A stretch of 30,015 nucleotides of DNA from Saprolegnia diclina VS20 (lineage: Eukaryota; Oomycota; Saprolegniomycetes; Saprolegniales; Saprolegniaceae). Position 1 is the first letter of the stretch. Every line of letters begins with the position of its first letter. A model generated the notes under the pieces. It was not told the DNA's origin, ran no database searches, and saw nothing but the letters and a program-made list of their open reading frames with translations. Made by a program: the position numbers and the translations under genes. The stretch spans positions 1,019,683-1,049,697 of the forward strand of contig NW_008246069.1 of the NCBI RefSeq assembly GCF_000281045.1. Reading direction: 5' to 3'. This document shows positions 1-8,975 of the stretch, in pieces.

Positions 1-48
1 CCATACGACTCGATCGCAACAATCTCGCAGCACAACAATTAGGCAAAA

Positions 49-64
49 GCTCATTCTGTCTTTT
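49..64 (+). promoter_or_regulatory. Oomycete-type initiator (Inr) element
   Basis: The sequence GCTCATTCTGTCTTTT matches most of the known oomycete initiator consensus (GCTCATTYYNCAWTTT). It lies 15 nt upstream of the LPMO start codon at 79. Oomycete Inr elements normally sit at the transcription start with short 5' leaders, so this supports the chosen ATG. The C-A pair in the middle of the consensus is not conserved. Confidence 0.6.
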
Positions 65-78
65 CCCGCATACCCAAC

Positions 79-1240
79 ATGCAACTCGTCGTGTCGGTCG
101 TGCTCACACTGCTCTCGGCCGCCGCCGTGCGCGATACGATGGCTCACGGCCACTTGGTCGCGCCGCCCGTTCAGTTTGTCGATCCCAACAGCGACCCGAC
201 GCGCTTCTGTGCCACCCTCGACGGCCCATCATTGCTGCCTGGCGACACGTACAACAAGAGCCCCGGCGACAACACGGCCGCGTTCACAACGCACTTCAAG
301 GCCAGTCGCTTCAAGACTCTGAAAGACCTCATCGAGTCGCAGCCATCGGGCGGCGAGTGCGGCATCACCAAGCTCGACCCGTCCAAACCCCAAGCGCTCC
401 CGAGCGTCGTCCGATGGCGCCACGGCGACAACGAAGGCTTCACGCCGTCGCACGAAGTACTTGCTTTGTGTGGTGGTTAGCAGCGCCAACTGATCGGTGA
501 TTAGGGTCCGTGCGAGCTTTGGTGCGACAACACGCGCGTGTACGACAACGAAAACTGCGCCAAGAACATCGCCGATGGCTCGATGCCCATCGACACGGCC
601 AAGTGCGCGGGCGCCAAGACACTTCGGTTCTTCTGGCTCGCGCTGCACTCGTCGTCGTGGCAAGTCTACAGTACGTGACTACTCCTAGCCATATAGCGGA
701 ACGATGGGCTGATGGAAACGACTAGAAAACTGCGTGGCTCTGGATAGCGGTAGTGGTCCAGGTCCCAACCCTAGCCCGTCCAACAACCCGTCGCCATATC
801 CTAGCCCGTCGCCAAGTCCATCGTCGGATCAGCCCTCGCCCAAGCCTACACATTCGCCCAAGCCCACACATTCGCCCAAGCCCACACATTCGCCCAAGCC
901 GACACACGGCCCCAAGCCCACACACGGACCCAAGCCGACGCACGCACCGAGCCCGACGATGCACCCGACGCCAGGTCCGTCGAGTGACAAGGTCGCCTTG
1001 TACGGCCAATGCGGTGGGAAGGGCTATTCGGGTCCGACAGCGTGCGTTGCTGGTGCGCAGTGCGATGAGCTGAACCCGCACTACTTCCAGTGCCGGCCCA
1101 AGAGCGAGAAGGAAGGCACGGCGGCGGCGTACGGTCAATGCGGCGGCAAGTTTTACGCGGGCCCGACGCAGTGCGGCGACGGCTACGACTGCATCGAACG
1201 CAATGCGTACTACCATCAGTGCATGCCCCAAGATGCGTAG
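79..1240 (+). CDS. Secreted AA17-like lytic polysaccharide monooxygenase with two CBM1 modules
   Basis: Three exons, 79-456, 505-670 and 726-1240, with introns of 48 and 55 nt (GTAC...TAG), give 352 aa. Residues 1-22 are a signal peptide. The mature protein would start at His23 (HGHLVAPP), as LPMOs require for the copper histidine brace. A second His lies in the [10 protein letters not shown] box formed across the first splice. [17 protein letters not shown] closes the catalytic domain near residue 180 and supplies another His and an axial Tyr candidate. A proline/serine linker with six SPKPTH-type repeats follows, then two CBM1-type modules ([15 protein letters not shown]... and [15 protein letters not shown]..., each with four Cys and aromatic residues). 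The layout resembles AA17, the oomycete family known to cleave pectin oxidatively; the CBM1s would tether it to cellulose. Family assignment rests on motif recall. Alternative: another AA-class LPMO. Confidence 0.82.
836..943 (+). repeat. 18-bp coding tandem repeat, six copies (S/G-PKPTH linker)
   Basis: Six in-frame copies of an 18-bp unit encode four SPKPTH and two GPKPTH hexapeptides in the linker between the LPMO domain and the CBM1 modules. The unit length is a multiple of three, so copy-number change would lengthen or shorten the linker without a frameshift. Confidence 0.9.
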
Positions 1241-1976
1241 ATCACTTGCTATTCACGTGTCTTCATGTTGTCGTACAGTATACCGCTGTTTCTCATCATA
1301 CATTATACCATTTCCACAAACAAGTGTTGCCACACGAAATCGCGGGTGCATTTGACAAAAAATTCGCGCCAGTCCTCGCGTGAGTAGTTCTTGAAGAGGT
1401 CCACTTCGTACAAAAATATATATCTACCAAGCTTTCGTTGCGTGTGCTACGACTTACTGTACTGTGCCGTCGGAGCCGTGGCTTTCCGACCATCACAATC
1501 TTTGTTGGCAGTTTGGCCCAAAGGAATAGTGATTCGCTTGGTTTGGTCACACGTGTCGACCTACAAGCCTAAGTGCCATCTGCGATTCACGCGTGGCAGC
1601 GTAGCAAAATCGGTATCGTCGCAACTGTAAATATGCAGCACGTGTACACCACGGGGCGTCCGGCGGGCGCGTCACCGCTTTCTTTGTCATTGGCGCATCA
1701 AGGACGACAATCTGCATGTAGAGGCGTCGGCGGTCAACACGAACAGGTCGCAATGATCCAACAAGATATTTTGTGGTGTCCACCACGGGATGGATCTCTC
1801 CGTGCGCAGCTCACTCCCAACGACCAAGTGCTGGTGCCAACTCCCACGCATTCAGGCGTAGCGCTACGTATGCGAAGTCTTTGTGTCATAATGAAGATAA
1901 CGCGGAACACGTTCATATATATATATAAGATATTTTCGACAACATTGTCTACTTGCAGCACATACAACACGCGCGC
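1241..1976. other. Intergenic region without a convincing gene
   Basis: This is the 736-nt space between the convergent LPMO and bZIP genes. Open frames on both strands are short or overlap the bZIP gene antisense and lack codon-bias support. An AT-rich stretch with a TA run (about 1914-1925) lies just past the bZIP stop and may serve its 3' end. I see no RNA gene or mobile element. Confidence 0.5.
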
Positions 1977-2742
1977 TTATTCAAGGAGGCAGCTGTCTTC
2001 GAGACGGGCGTACGCCATGACGGCAGCCGCCATGTCGCTGGCACGCAGCAGCGACACCATCGCCGCCGTAAAGCCCAAAGTGGCGTGCAGCGCACCAATG
2101 CGGTGGTCTTGGTCGCACATCGTGAGGCGCAGCACCAGTGGTACCTACGCAGCGCAGTGGCTCGCAGTCGAGACGTCAGTGACATCGTACCTGGAGCTCG
2201 CAATCGATGAGGCGCTGCACAAGGTACTCGTCGCGAAGCGTATGGGGAAATACGCGTGCGAGCGACGTGCGTGTGAGTCGGAGACTGACGCGGCCGACAC
2301 AGTGGACAACGTAGCCGTCGTCAACGCTGAGGCATTCCATGCTGTCGCAGATCATGTCAAAGCCTTCGAACGTCGCGGCGTACTGGCGCCACTGGTCAAA
2401 GTACGCGGCGTGGCCCATGCGGCCGTGGAACATGACCGACTCGTGCACGAGTCGACAGAGAGCGTCGTGCGTCATTGCATCGTTGCGGGCGAGGCCAAAC
2501 CGAGCGACGCTAAAGTACTCGCGCGCCACGAGGAGGCTCGAAAAATGGTCTAACGGCCGATGGATGCTGCTGGCGAGGGCGCGGTGCCGGCCTTCGAGGC
2601 GCAGCGTCTCAAGCGTGAGCTGTCGGACGTGGTCTTCGAGCGCGCGCGCCGCCGCAATCGCTTTGGCGCGGTACCGCCGCTGGCTGTCGCGGCACTGCTC
2701 TTGGCGCGTGGCCATGGCTGCTTTCCCTTCCTTGTCGGTCAT
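1977..2742 (-). CDS. bZIP transcription factor with Cys in place of the invariant basic-region Asn
   Basis: Two exons, 2191-2742 and 1977-2144, with a 46-nt intron (GTAC...TAG), give 239 aa. The basic region is around residues 13-28 (RQEQCRDSQRRYRAK). Cys17 occupies the position of the DNA-contacting Asn: the spacing Cys17-x7-Arg25-x9-Leu35 is exactly canonical. Leucines 35, 42, 49 and 56 form four perfect zipper heptads. The rest is a globular C-terminal domain of unknown function, as is usual in oomycete bZIPs. Cys- or Val-substituted bZIPs are a described oomycete group with suggested roles in oxidative-stress responses. The frame is open further upstream; I chose the Met at 2742 because the extra N-terminal sequence is non-descript and it puts the basic region close to the N terminus. 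Without the splice, the frame ends prematurely after ELQVRCH. Confidence 0.85.
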
Positions 2743-3764
2743 CGAACGAGATGTGTAAATGCTCGCAGCTGCGGCGTGACTGATTCCAGTCGCGTGGCGT
2801 GACATGTCTCCTGCAATGGTCGCACGTCGCTGCCACCCACGCGTTGACGGTTTCGTTTCGCAGTGATCACGATCTCGACTGCTATGCCGACCAGTCATCG
2901 TGTCTTGCCGCTCGTATCACTGCGCAGACGGTCGGTGGGACCAAGGACCTCTCTGAACGAAGAGGCAGGCGGCATCTGGGCGGACGAGGATGTGACTTAA
3001 CGTGGGCTGACGCCACTCGAGGATCGAGTGGGATGTGCTGTGATCACTTGCCACCCAAGCATAGAGGCTATTAACGTACAGCCCGCGACGGTCGTCGCTT
3101 GGCGTTTGTATGCAACCCGGTGCTTCAAGGTACCGCAACGAGTAGCGCCACAAGCAGATGCCTGGTGGTAATTCTTGGTATTCGTGTTGCTATTCTTCTA
3201 TAGAGCCGTGCAAGAATATATCCCGAAAGATTATGTGGCGTATTCCGGAGCTATTCCCGGCACCACCAACGACACGCAGCGCTGGGGTTGGTACAGCAGC
3301 TGCCTCGACGTGCCATCGTCATGTTACGGTACCGAGAGGCTACTTGATCTCGCACCCCAGAACAACAGCACTCAGGCAGCTGGATCCCACTAAACAGTGT
3401 TACGAATCAAGAACAATGCCGATACTAGCACCGTCACCACCCGCCAGCAGCAGTGTCAGCAGCGATCACTGCACCCACCCACTGGGGCCGTTTCCAAGAA
3501 GTGGACGAGGTTTTCCGCGCAAGTCCGAGCGATCTAGAAGACCAAGATCCAAAAGCAAACACAAGATCCAAGATCCAAGATCCAGGCGCAGAGCAAGCGG
3601 GGTCAAGTCATTTCCAAATTGGTAGTCAAATAGCTAGCCTGCCTCTCCCACAACTGGCACGGCGGACACCAACACGGTTATTGCCCCCAAGTACTAGTTC
3701 GGACTTGATTTGAGGAACAATGTTGGCAGTAGAAATATACACAATTGAGATGTTATCGAGTGGT
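2743..3764. other. Intergenic region with a weak coding trace and a short microsatellite
   Basis: I find no well-supported gene in these 1,022 nt. Positions 3184-3393 (+) read as an open, protein-like frame (RAVQEYIPKDYVAYSGAI..., with WGWYSSC further on) but lack a start codon and have low third-position GC. It may be a relic of a membrane or secreted protein gene. Three exact copies of the 7-mer AAGATCC lie at 3563-3583. Nothing else stands out. Confidence 0.4.
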
Positions 3765-5355
3765 TTAATCCCACGCCGAATCGCCGCCCATCCCCACGTC
3801 CGTCGACGCGGCAAGCGTCGCCATGTCGATGGGGGCCTTGGTCGCCTTGGACTTTTTCATCTGGACGACGCCCAGCGCACCACTCTCCTTGATCTATCGA
3901 AATACACAATGCTATAACACCCGCATTTGCACGCGAGTGACGTACGAATTTGACGCGCTCCTTCTTCTTCTTGCCACGGATAGACTTGTCGTCGACGGGT
4001 TTCTCCTCGGTCGGACGCAAGTCTTCCTTGGCGACCTTGGCCTTGGCGGGCTGGTCCGCCTCGTCGACCCTCTTGGCCTTCTTTTCTTTCTTGGCCTTCT
4101 TCGCCGGCTCCTCGAGAGCCGCCTCGACAGGTGTCTCGTCCGTCTTCTCAGCCTTCTCAGCCTTTTTGGCCTTTTTGGCCTTCTTGTCGGACTTGGCCTT
4201 TTCGTCGGCCTCGAGCTTGCGCTTCTTGCGCTCCTCCGGGTCGGGCTTGGGCGGCGCGACGTAGCTACGAGACACAATTAGATACTTGACTCGGATGGAA
4301 AATATGTCGCTAGTCCTACCCGTGGGTCCGCTTCTCGAGCACGCGGTGGCCGTCGCGGATGATGAGCGCTTCAAAGATTCGCTTCATCTTAAAGTTGTAC
4401 AACTTGTTCTTTTTGTCGGCAGCCTTCTTTTCTAAAAGAGACGATACATCGGGCTCTTGATCTTGACATTGTCGTCGTACCGGCCTCATCCTCGGTCGTG
4501 GCGGCTTCGGCGGCGACGCCGCAGAGCGGGTTGCCCTTGAGGTTGAGCTGCTTGAGCTGCTTCAAGCTGCCGAGGTTCTCGAGCCCGTCCCACGTGTCGA
4601 TCGCATTATGGCATGCATCGAGGATCTTGAGGTTGCCTAAGGAGGTTCATCAGACAATGTGTTTGTATTTGTCATTGGACTATCATACGGTTGTTGGCGA
4701 GAGTCGCGGGCAGCGCGGTGAGCCGGTTGTTGGAGATGCGGAGTTCCGAGAGGTCGGCGAGGGCCGCCATATCCGGCAGCGCCTTGAGCTTGTTGTGCGA
4801 GCTACAGAGGATCGATGAGAGTGTATCGACGAGCCTGGAGCTCGCGTACATGGAAATCTTGACAAGATTTTTGACTTTGCCGAGGGCCTTTTCGCTGATT
4901 TCGCCGATCCGGTTTTGGCTCACAATGAGCGACGTCAATTGCGGCATGGACGGCAGCCAATCGAGCGACGTGATCGCGTTTTTGGTGAGCACGAGCGCCT
5001 TGAGCTGCGTGCAGTGGCGGAGGCTCGAGCCCGGCAGCCGCGACAGCTTGTTGTCGCTGAGGTCAAGCGTCACGAGGGCCTTGCAGTAACTCAAGTCGGC
5101 GACACCGCTGTCCGTGAGAAGGTTGGACGTGATCTTGAGCTGCGTCAGCGTCATCGCCATCGAGAAGCTAAAGCGCGTGAGTTTGTTGTGCGAGAGGTCG
5201 AGCTTCTTGGCCGAGAGACCATCGCATGCGTGCGCGTCCATGGTCTCGACGCCGCGGTGCGTGAGGTCCAGGACTGCCTTGCCACCGAGCACCTCGTCCA
5301 CCTTGCTCTTGGTGAGCTTCTTGATCTTGGGCTTCTCCGTCGGCGGCGCACTCAT
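3765..5355 (-). CDS. Leucine-rich repeat protein with a lysine-rich C-terminal tail
   Basis: Six exons, 4850-5355, 4689-4801, 4481-4636, 4320-4431, 3946-4264 and 3765-3893, with introns of 48-55 nt, give 444 aa. After a basic N terminus (KPKIKKLTKSK), about eight LRR units fill residues 30-240 (for example LDLSHNKL, LDLSDNKLSRLP, LIVSQNRI, ISISHNKLKALP, LRISNNRLTALP, LNLKGNPLCG). The first splice restores an LRR (KISISHNKL), which supports the model. Then comes a conserved-looking segment (FKMKRIFEALIIRDGHRVLE followed by KRTHGYVAPPKPD), then a highly charged KKAKKAKKAEKAEK-type region that predicts a nuclear or nucleolar location, and a short C-terminal segment (SGALGVVQMKKSKATK). There is no signal peptide or membrane helix. 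It is probably an LRR scaffold in the nucleus; the exact family and partner are unknown. Confidence 0.85.
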
Positions 5356-5396
5356 GCTGCTCCTTGTTTGGATCCGAGAAAGTGCAATCTCGGGCA

Positions 5397-5401
5397 CCAA
5401 T
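5397..5401 (-). promoter_or_regulatory. CCAAT box upstream of the LRR gene
   Basis: CCAAT on the plus strand lies 42 nt upstream of the LRR start codon (5355). It is one of several CCAAT boxes near gene starts in this window and could bind an NF-Y-type factor. Confidence 0.3.
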
Positions 5402-6217
5402 CGATGCATCCGCTTGCAAAATAAACTTAACGGCGAAATCGACCTTGAAATCGAACTTTATACGGAAAGCAACTTACGACGCAATCTCATGTCGGCACTA
5501 TTTCAATGCTCGGGCTACTAGCACCATGGGTACATAATAGTTACCCCTGACTAGCCCTGGGCTACTAGTACCGTCCCAACCTTAGTCCCAACGACGACCT
5601 ATTCCCTCCACCAAATTGTCATTCAATTGACCCGGCGGGGTCTCTCGTTTAACGAGCTTCCCACGCCCAGCATCCATCCGAGTCGGTACAAAGCGACTCG
5701 TGCATAGTACAAGGAAAGGAATCGAATGGGATTCATACGAACTTGATCGTGGCTGGCTACCCATAGGGAGTGTGAAATGGACCCAAGGTTATCTCAGTTC
5801 TTGGACCTCGTCAAGCGATGATGCGACGACGCCAAAGAATGGCCGGGGCCAAACACCGTCGAATCAAACAAACCTCCGACGTCCAGACCAGCTTCTTCTT
5901 GCGGTACAAGTATAAAAGCTACAGCCAGCGCCCCCCATTCCACTTCATCGGTAACGTCATAAGAGAAGAAAGCAGGACCTTGACAACGACGAGCGTCGTT
6001 GTTCCTCGATTTTGATACAAAACAAAAGAATCCGCGGCTTGGGACCGAATCTTTGGCGGTTTGTTGAACTCGCAGAGAGATGCACCGACGGACCAATCAA
6101 ATGCATTTTGTCCCAATTCACCACCAATCAAATGCGTGAATTCCTTTCGAGTGGGTTGCTGCTGTCATACGCTGCCACGGGACATGAGTTTGACGTCATT
6201 TCCCAAGACACCGCGCC
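5402..6217. other. Divergent intergenic region with direct repeats
   Basis: This space separates the divergent LRR gene and the 6218 gene. I see no gene in it. A 14-bp direct repeat with one mismatch (GGGCTACTAGCACC at 5512-5525 and GGGCTACTAGTACC at 5559-5572) lies near the LRR side. A duplicated CCAAT element lies near the 6218 gene and is listed separately. Confidence 0.5.
6092..6135 (+). promoter_or_regulatory. Duplicated 13-bp CCAAT element
   Basis: ACCAATCAAATGC occurs twice without mismatch, at 6092-6104 and 6123-6135, 31 bp from start to start, which is about three helical turns. The elements lie 83-126 nt upstream of the ATG at 6218. A helically phased pair of CCAAT boxes is a plausible NF-Y-type promoter. 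This is inferred from position and sequence only. Confidence 0.5.
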
Positions 6218-6745
6218 ATGCTTCGAAGGTTCTCCAAGTCCAACGCGAGCGCGACGAGCCGAACGAGCAACAGCGACCGCTGGAACACCGACGCGGACGA
6301 CGATGAGCGCATTAGCACCGACTTTGTGCCCCTGACCGACGACGACGAAGCTACAGCGATCGGCGACATCCCAGTCATGCAGCGTCAGGTGTCCTCCATG
6401 CCGATGCTCGAGCGGGACGACTCGTCGATTCCGTATTTCAACCGCCAGGCCTCATCGTCGGTGGTCGCCCACGAAATGACTGAGCCCGGCCAAATGTACC
6501 GGCACTCGGAGCCCGCCTTTTCATCGACGACCTCCATCCCCCAGTGGAGCAATTCAACTCGACCCAGAGTCGTGACGACCGGACCAGACCTCCTCGCTCT
6601 CAGTGCAGCCTTTGGCGAGCGCTCAACTGCACCAACTAAAGCGTCCGAGGCCATGCTGAGCTTGCACGAAGCGTCCGCCAATGCCACCAGTCGACCAGGC
6701 GACCTTGTCATTCCGTACAAACCACTGCGCAAGCGCGTAGCCTAA
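6218..6745 (+). CDS. Disordered Ser/Thr-rich protein, first of a tandem pair
   Basis: A single open frame of 175 aa. No domain is recognised. The sequence is rich in Ser, Thr, Asp and Pro, with an acidic stretch (about residues 25-45) and two similar segments (RQVSSMPMLERDDSSIP and RQASSSVVAHE) that look like phosphorylation-site clusters (RQxSS). The C-terminal part holds PRVVTTGPDLL (116-126) and ends in VIPYKPLRKRVA. The same two blocks recur in the same order in the next gene (PRVFTTGPERI and VITYQPLRRAT), so the two are probably ancient tandem duplicates. The start is the first in-frame ATG after the paired CCAAT elements. It has no signal peptide or membrane helix. Function unknown. Confidence 0.6.
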   Translation: MLRRFSKSNASATSRTSNSDRWNTDADDDERISTDFVPLTDDDEATAIGDIPVMQRQVSSMPMLERDDSSIPYFNRQASSSVVAHEMTEPGQMYRHSEPAFSSTTSIPQWSNSTRPRVVTTGPDLLALSAAFGERSTAPTKASEAMLSLHEASANATSRPGDLVIPYKPLRKRVA

Positions 6746-6862
6746 TTCGTTTGACATGCATATAACTTAATAACTTTGCAAGAAGTGAGTCGTCGCGGCC
6801 CAAGTTCTCGTAGTACCGCGCACACCGGCAGGGTTTTGATTTTGGCCAATGGCCATGTCAAA

Positions 6863-6899
6863 TCGATGCCATTGGCGCATAATCCACCAATGGCATCGA
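6863..6899 (+). repeat. Perfect 13-bp inverted repeat (hairpin) at a candidate start codon
   Basis: TCGATGCCATTGG (6863-6875) and CCAATGGCATCGA (6887-6899) are perfectly complementary, separated by 11 nt. The left arm contains the candidate ATG (6866) of the second tandem gene, and the right arm contains a CCAAT core. As RNA it could form a hairpin over the start codon; as DNA it is a palindromic site. Confidence 0.75.
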
Positions 6900-7345
6900 C
6901 CCAAAGCAATCTTGAAACGATTTTGAACGCGGCAACGGGCAGCATGCACCGCGAGGCCAAAGTCCACTGCCGAGACGAGCACCATGTAGCAGACAACACG
7001 ACCAATGCGACGGGCCCCGGAAGGCCCACCTCGCACGAGTGCAACCGCGTGGCACCAGAAACCAATGTCGTTTTCGGGCCGTCGACCACGCATCTCGACA
7101 TCCCCGATGCAACCTTAGATCGACACGAGCAAGGCACCACGCCAGCGGGAAGCGTACCGTTGCCACTGCTGCCAATGCCCCGCGTGTTCACCACCGGACC
7201 GGAGCGCATTGATTTTACTTCGACACCGAAGGAGCGTCCAGCTGGAAGCGAACCACAGCCGCCGACATCTACCCACAGTCCCGTCATTACCTACCAACCG
7301 CTGCGCCGCGCCACGACCCGCGAGCTTGAGGGCTTCACGTCATGA
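6866..7345 (+). CDS. Disordered protein, second of a tandem pair
   Basis: The open frame continues upstream to about 6776 without an ATG. Counting from the first ATG (6866) gives 159 aa, but an upstream exon is possible. It is rich in Pro, Thr, Ser and His, with no recognised domain. Residues 104-113 (MPRVFTTGPE) and 140-149 (VITYQPLRRA) match the conserved blocks at the end of the preceding gene. I tried to join the two genes through a 46-nt GTAG...AAG intron (6737-6782), but the phases do not match. They are therefore separate genes, or a single ancestral gene now broken. Function unknown. Confidence 0.5.
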   Translation: MPLAHNPPMASTQSNLETILNAATGSMHREAKVHCRDEHHVADNTTNATGPGRPTSHECNRVAPETNVVFGPSTTHLDIPDATLDRHEQGTTPAGSVPLPLLPMPRVFTTGPERIDFTSTPKERPAGSEPQPPTSTHSPVITYQPLRRATTRELEGFTS

Positions 7346-7500
7346 CATAGTATCCTGCTGGGCCAAAAGCTCTGTCCAAGGTGCCGGCATCGGTCGTCTG
7401 CCCAATGACCACGTCTTTCTTCCGTCGATCAAGCAAGCACGTGCAGCATGTAGTGTATTTAAATGGTAGGATGATGATGTTGATAGATCGCAAGCGTCGA

Positions 7501-8975
7501 TTACGGGGCAGTGCCATAGAACTTGAGTTGGCAGTCCTCGCCACCTACACCACATTCCTCGCGTTAAAACGGCACGAGACATCGAGGGCGTACCGCTCAC
7601 AAACGCCGGCTTGTCGGCCGCGATCCACGCCACGTCGAGGGCCTTGCCCGTGTGGGCAGCGAGCGTAAAGAGAGGGATCGAGCTGCGCGAGTCCCAGACC
7701 TTGACAGTGCCGTCGTAGCCGGCCGACACAAACTGCGTCTCGGACGCCCATTCGACCGCGCTCACCCACATCTTGTGCGACTGGAACGTCTTCTGCACCA
7801 GCGTCGTGCCGGCCTTGGCCGCGCGCGGGTCCCAGAGTCGGATCGCAGTGTCCGGGTGCGCCGTAAGGACCATGCCGTCCTTGTTGACGCTCATGTCCGA
7901 GATAGTGCTCGAGCCCGACTAGATCACATTTGCTGAGTTGGAGACACCGTAAACATGCAAAAGCATTATAGGTACCATGGTCTGCTTGCACATTTGGAGC
8001 GAGAGATCCCAGAGCTTGATCGAACGGTCCATGGCCGCCGAGTACGCCGCGTGCGACTCGGTCGGGTGGAACGCGACGGCCACGACGCTCGCCGTGTGGC
8101 CCGGCAGCACGAGCGTCGCCTCGGCCGTCACAAGGCTCGTCTTGGTGCCCTTGGCCGTCTTTTGCTTCTTCGTGCTCGTGTCCGTCTCGTCCGCCGTCGC
8201 CGACCACACGCGCACCGTGTTGTCCCACGACCCCGAGAGCACCTAGCAGTACGATGAGCTTCCAAGGAACGGACACAACAAGCCTACAAACTCGGCTTCG
8301 GCGTCAATCGCGACCGTGTCGACACTGTTGAGGTGGCCGACGCCGACGCTGATTGCCGTGAGCGTGTTGCCCGAGAGCTTCCACGTCTTGAGCGTCTGGT
8401 CCTTGCTGCCCGTGACAATGAGGTCGCCGTGCATCGCCACCGTCTTGATGACGCTGTCGTGCGCTACAGACCATGCGCTGAGCACGCGCTATCTGCAAAG
8501 TGCAAACTGCATACCTTTGGCCTGGGCGACCGGCGCGCCCGCGAGCGTGAAGACGCGGAGGACGCCGTCGTAGCAGCCTGTCGCGACGAAGGCGCCGCTC
8601 GTGGCCACGGCGCTGATCCAGTCCGGGTGGTTCTGGCTCGACTTGGCTTCCGGCTCGAGGTGCGCCTCGACGTACTCGAGCTCGAGGACCGCTTCGTCGT
8701 TCAGGTTGTGCTGGACCACGTACTTTTCAAGCGACGTGCGCAGAAAGTTGTCGTCAATGAGGAAGTCAAACGGCTTGGGCTCGGCCGTGTTGAGCAGGTG
8801 GTTGACGACCTGCGAGAGGCCGGCGCGGGCGAGCTTGATGGGCACCGCGAACGGCGTCTCCGTCACGCGGATCTCCGGGTTCTTGGTCACAAACTTGACA
8901 CGGATCTACGTGGCGTGCGCTGAGAGCGACCGGCGAGGCCATGGCCACGCGTACCTGGGCGCCTTCGTCTTGCAT
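7501..8975 (-). CDS. WDR12: WDR12/Ytm1 ribosome biogenesis protein (NLE domain plus WD40 propeller)
   Basis: Six exons, 8955-8975, 8515-8905, 8288-8463, 7976-8242, 7594-7918 and 7501-7544, with introns of 45-57 nt, give 407 aa, close to human WDR12 (423). After a seven-residue first exon comes the NLE domain: IRVKFVTKNPEIRVTETPF and VPIKLARAGLSQVVNHLLN. A seven-bladed WD40 propeller follows (for example FVATGCYDGVLRVF, LIVTGSKDQTLKTWKL, VLSGSWDNTVRVWS, AYSAAMDRSIKLWDL, VLTAHPDTAIRLWDP, FVSAGYDGTVKVWDS), ending GGEDCQLKFYGTAP. Known role of the family: Ytm1/WDR12, Erb1/BOP1 and Nop7/Pes1 form the PeBoW complex needed for 60S subunit maturation. The NLE domain binds the MIDAS domain of the AAA ATPase Rea1/Midasin, which removes Ytm1 from pre-60S particles. 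The product is expected in the nucleolus. Confidence 0.93.

Noticed and set aside
722-1231. A minus-strand frame over the LPMO linker and CBM1 region
   Set aside because: Shadow of the 18-bp repeat and CBM1 exon; its RMCGLG repeats mirror the coding repeat.
1573-2553. A 326-codon plus-strand frame
   Set aside because: It is antisense to the bZIP gene and extends into the AT-rich 3' spacer; it has no recognisable content.
6737-6782. A 46-nt candidate intron joining the tandem genes at 6218 and 6866
   Set aside because: The splice sites look acceptable, but exon 1 ends in phase 0 and the downstream frame would need another phase; the join reads into TGA at once.
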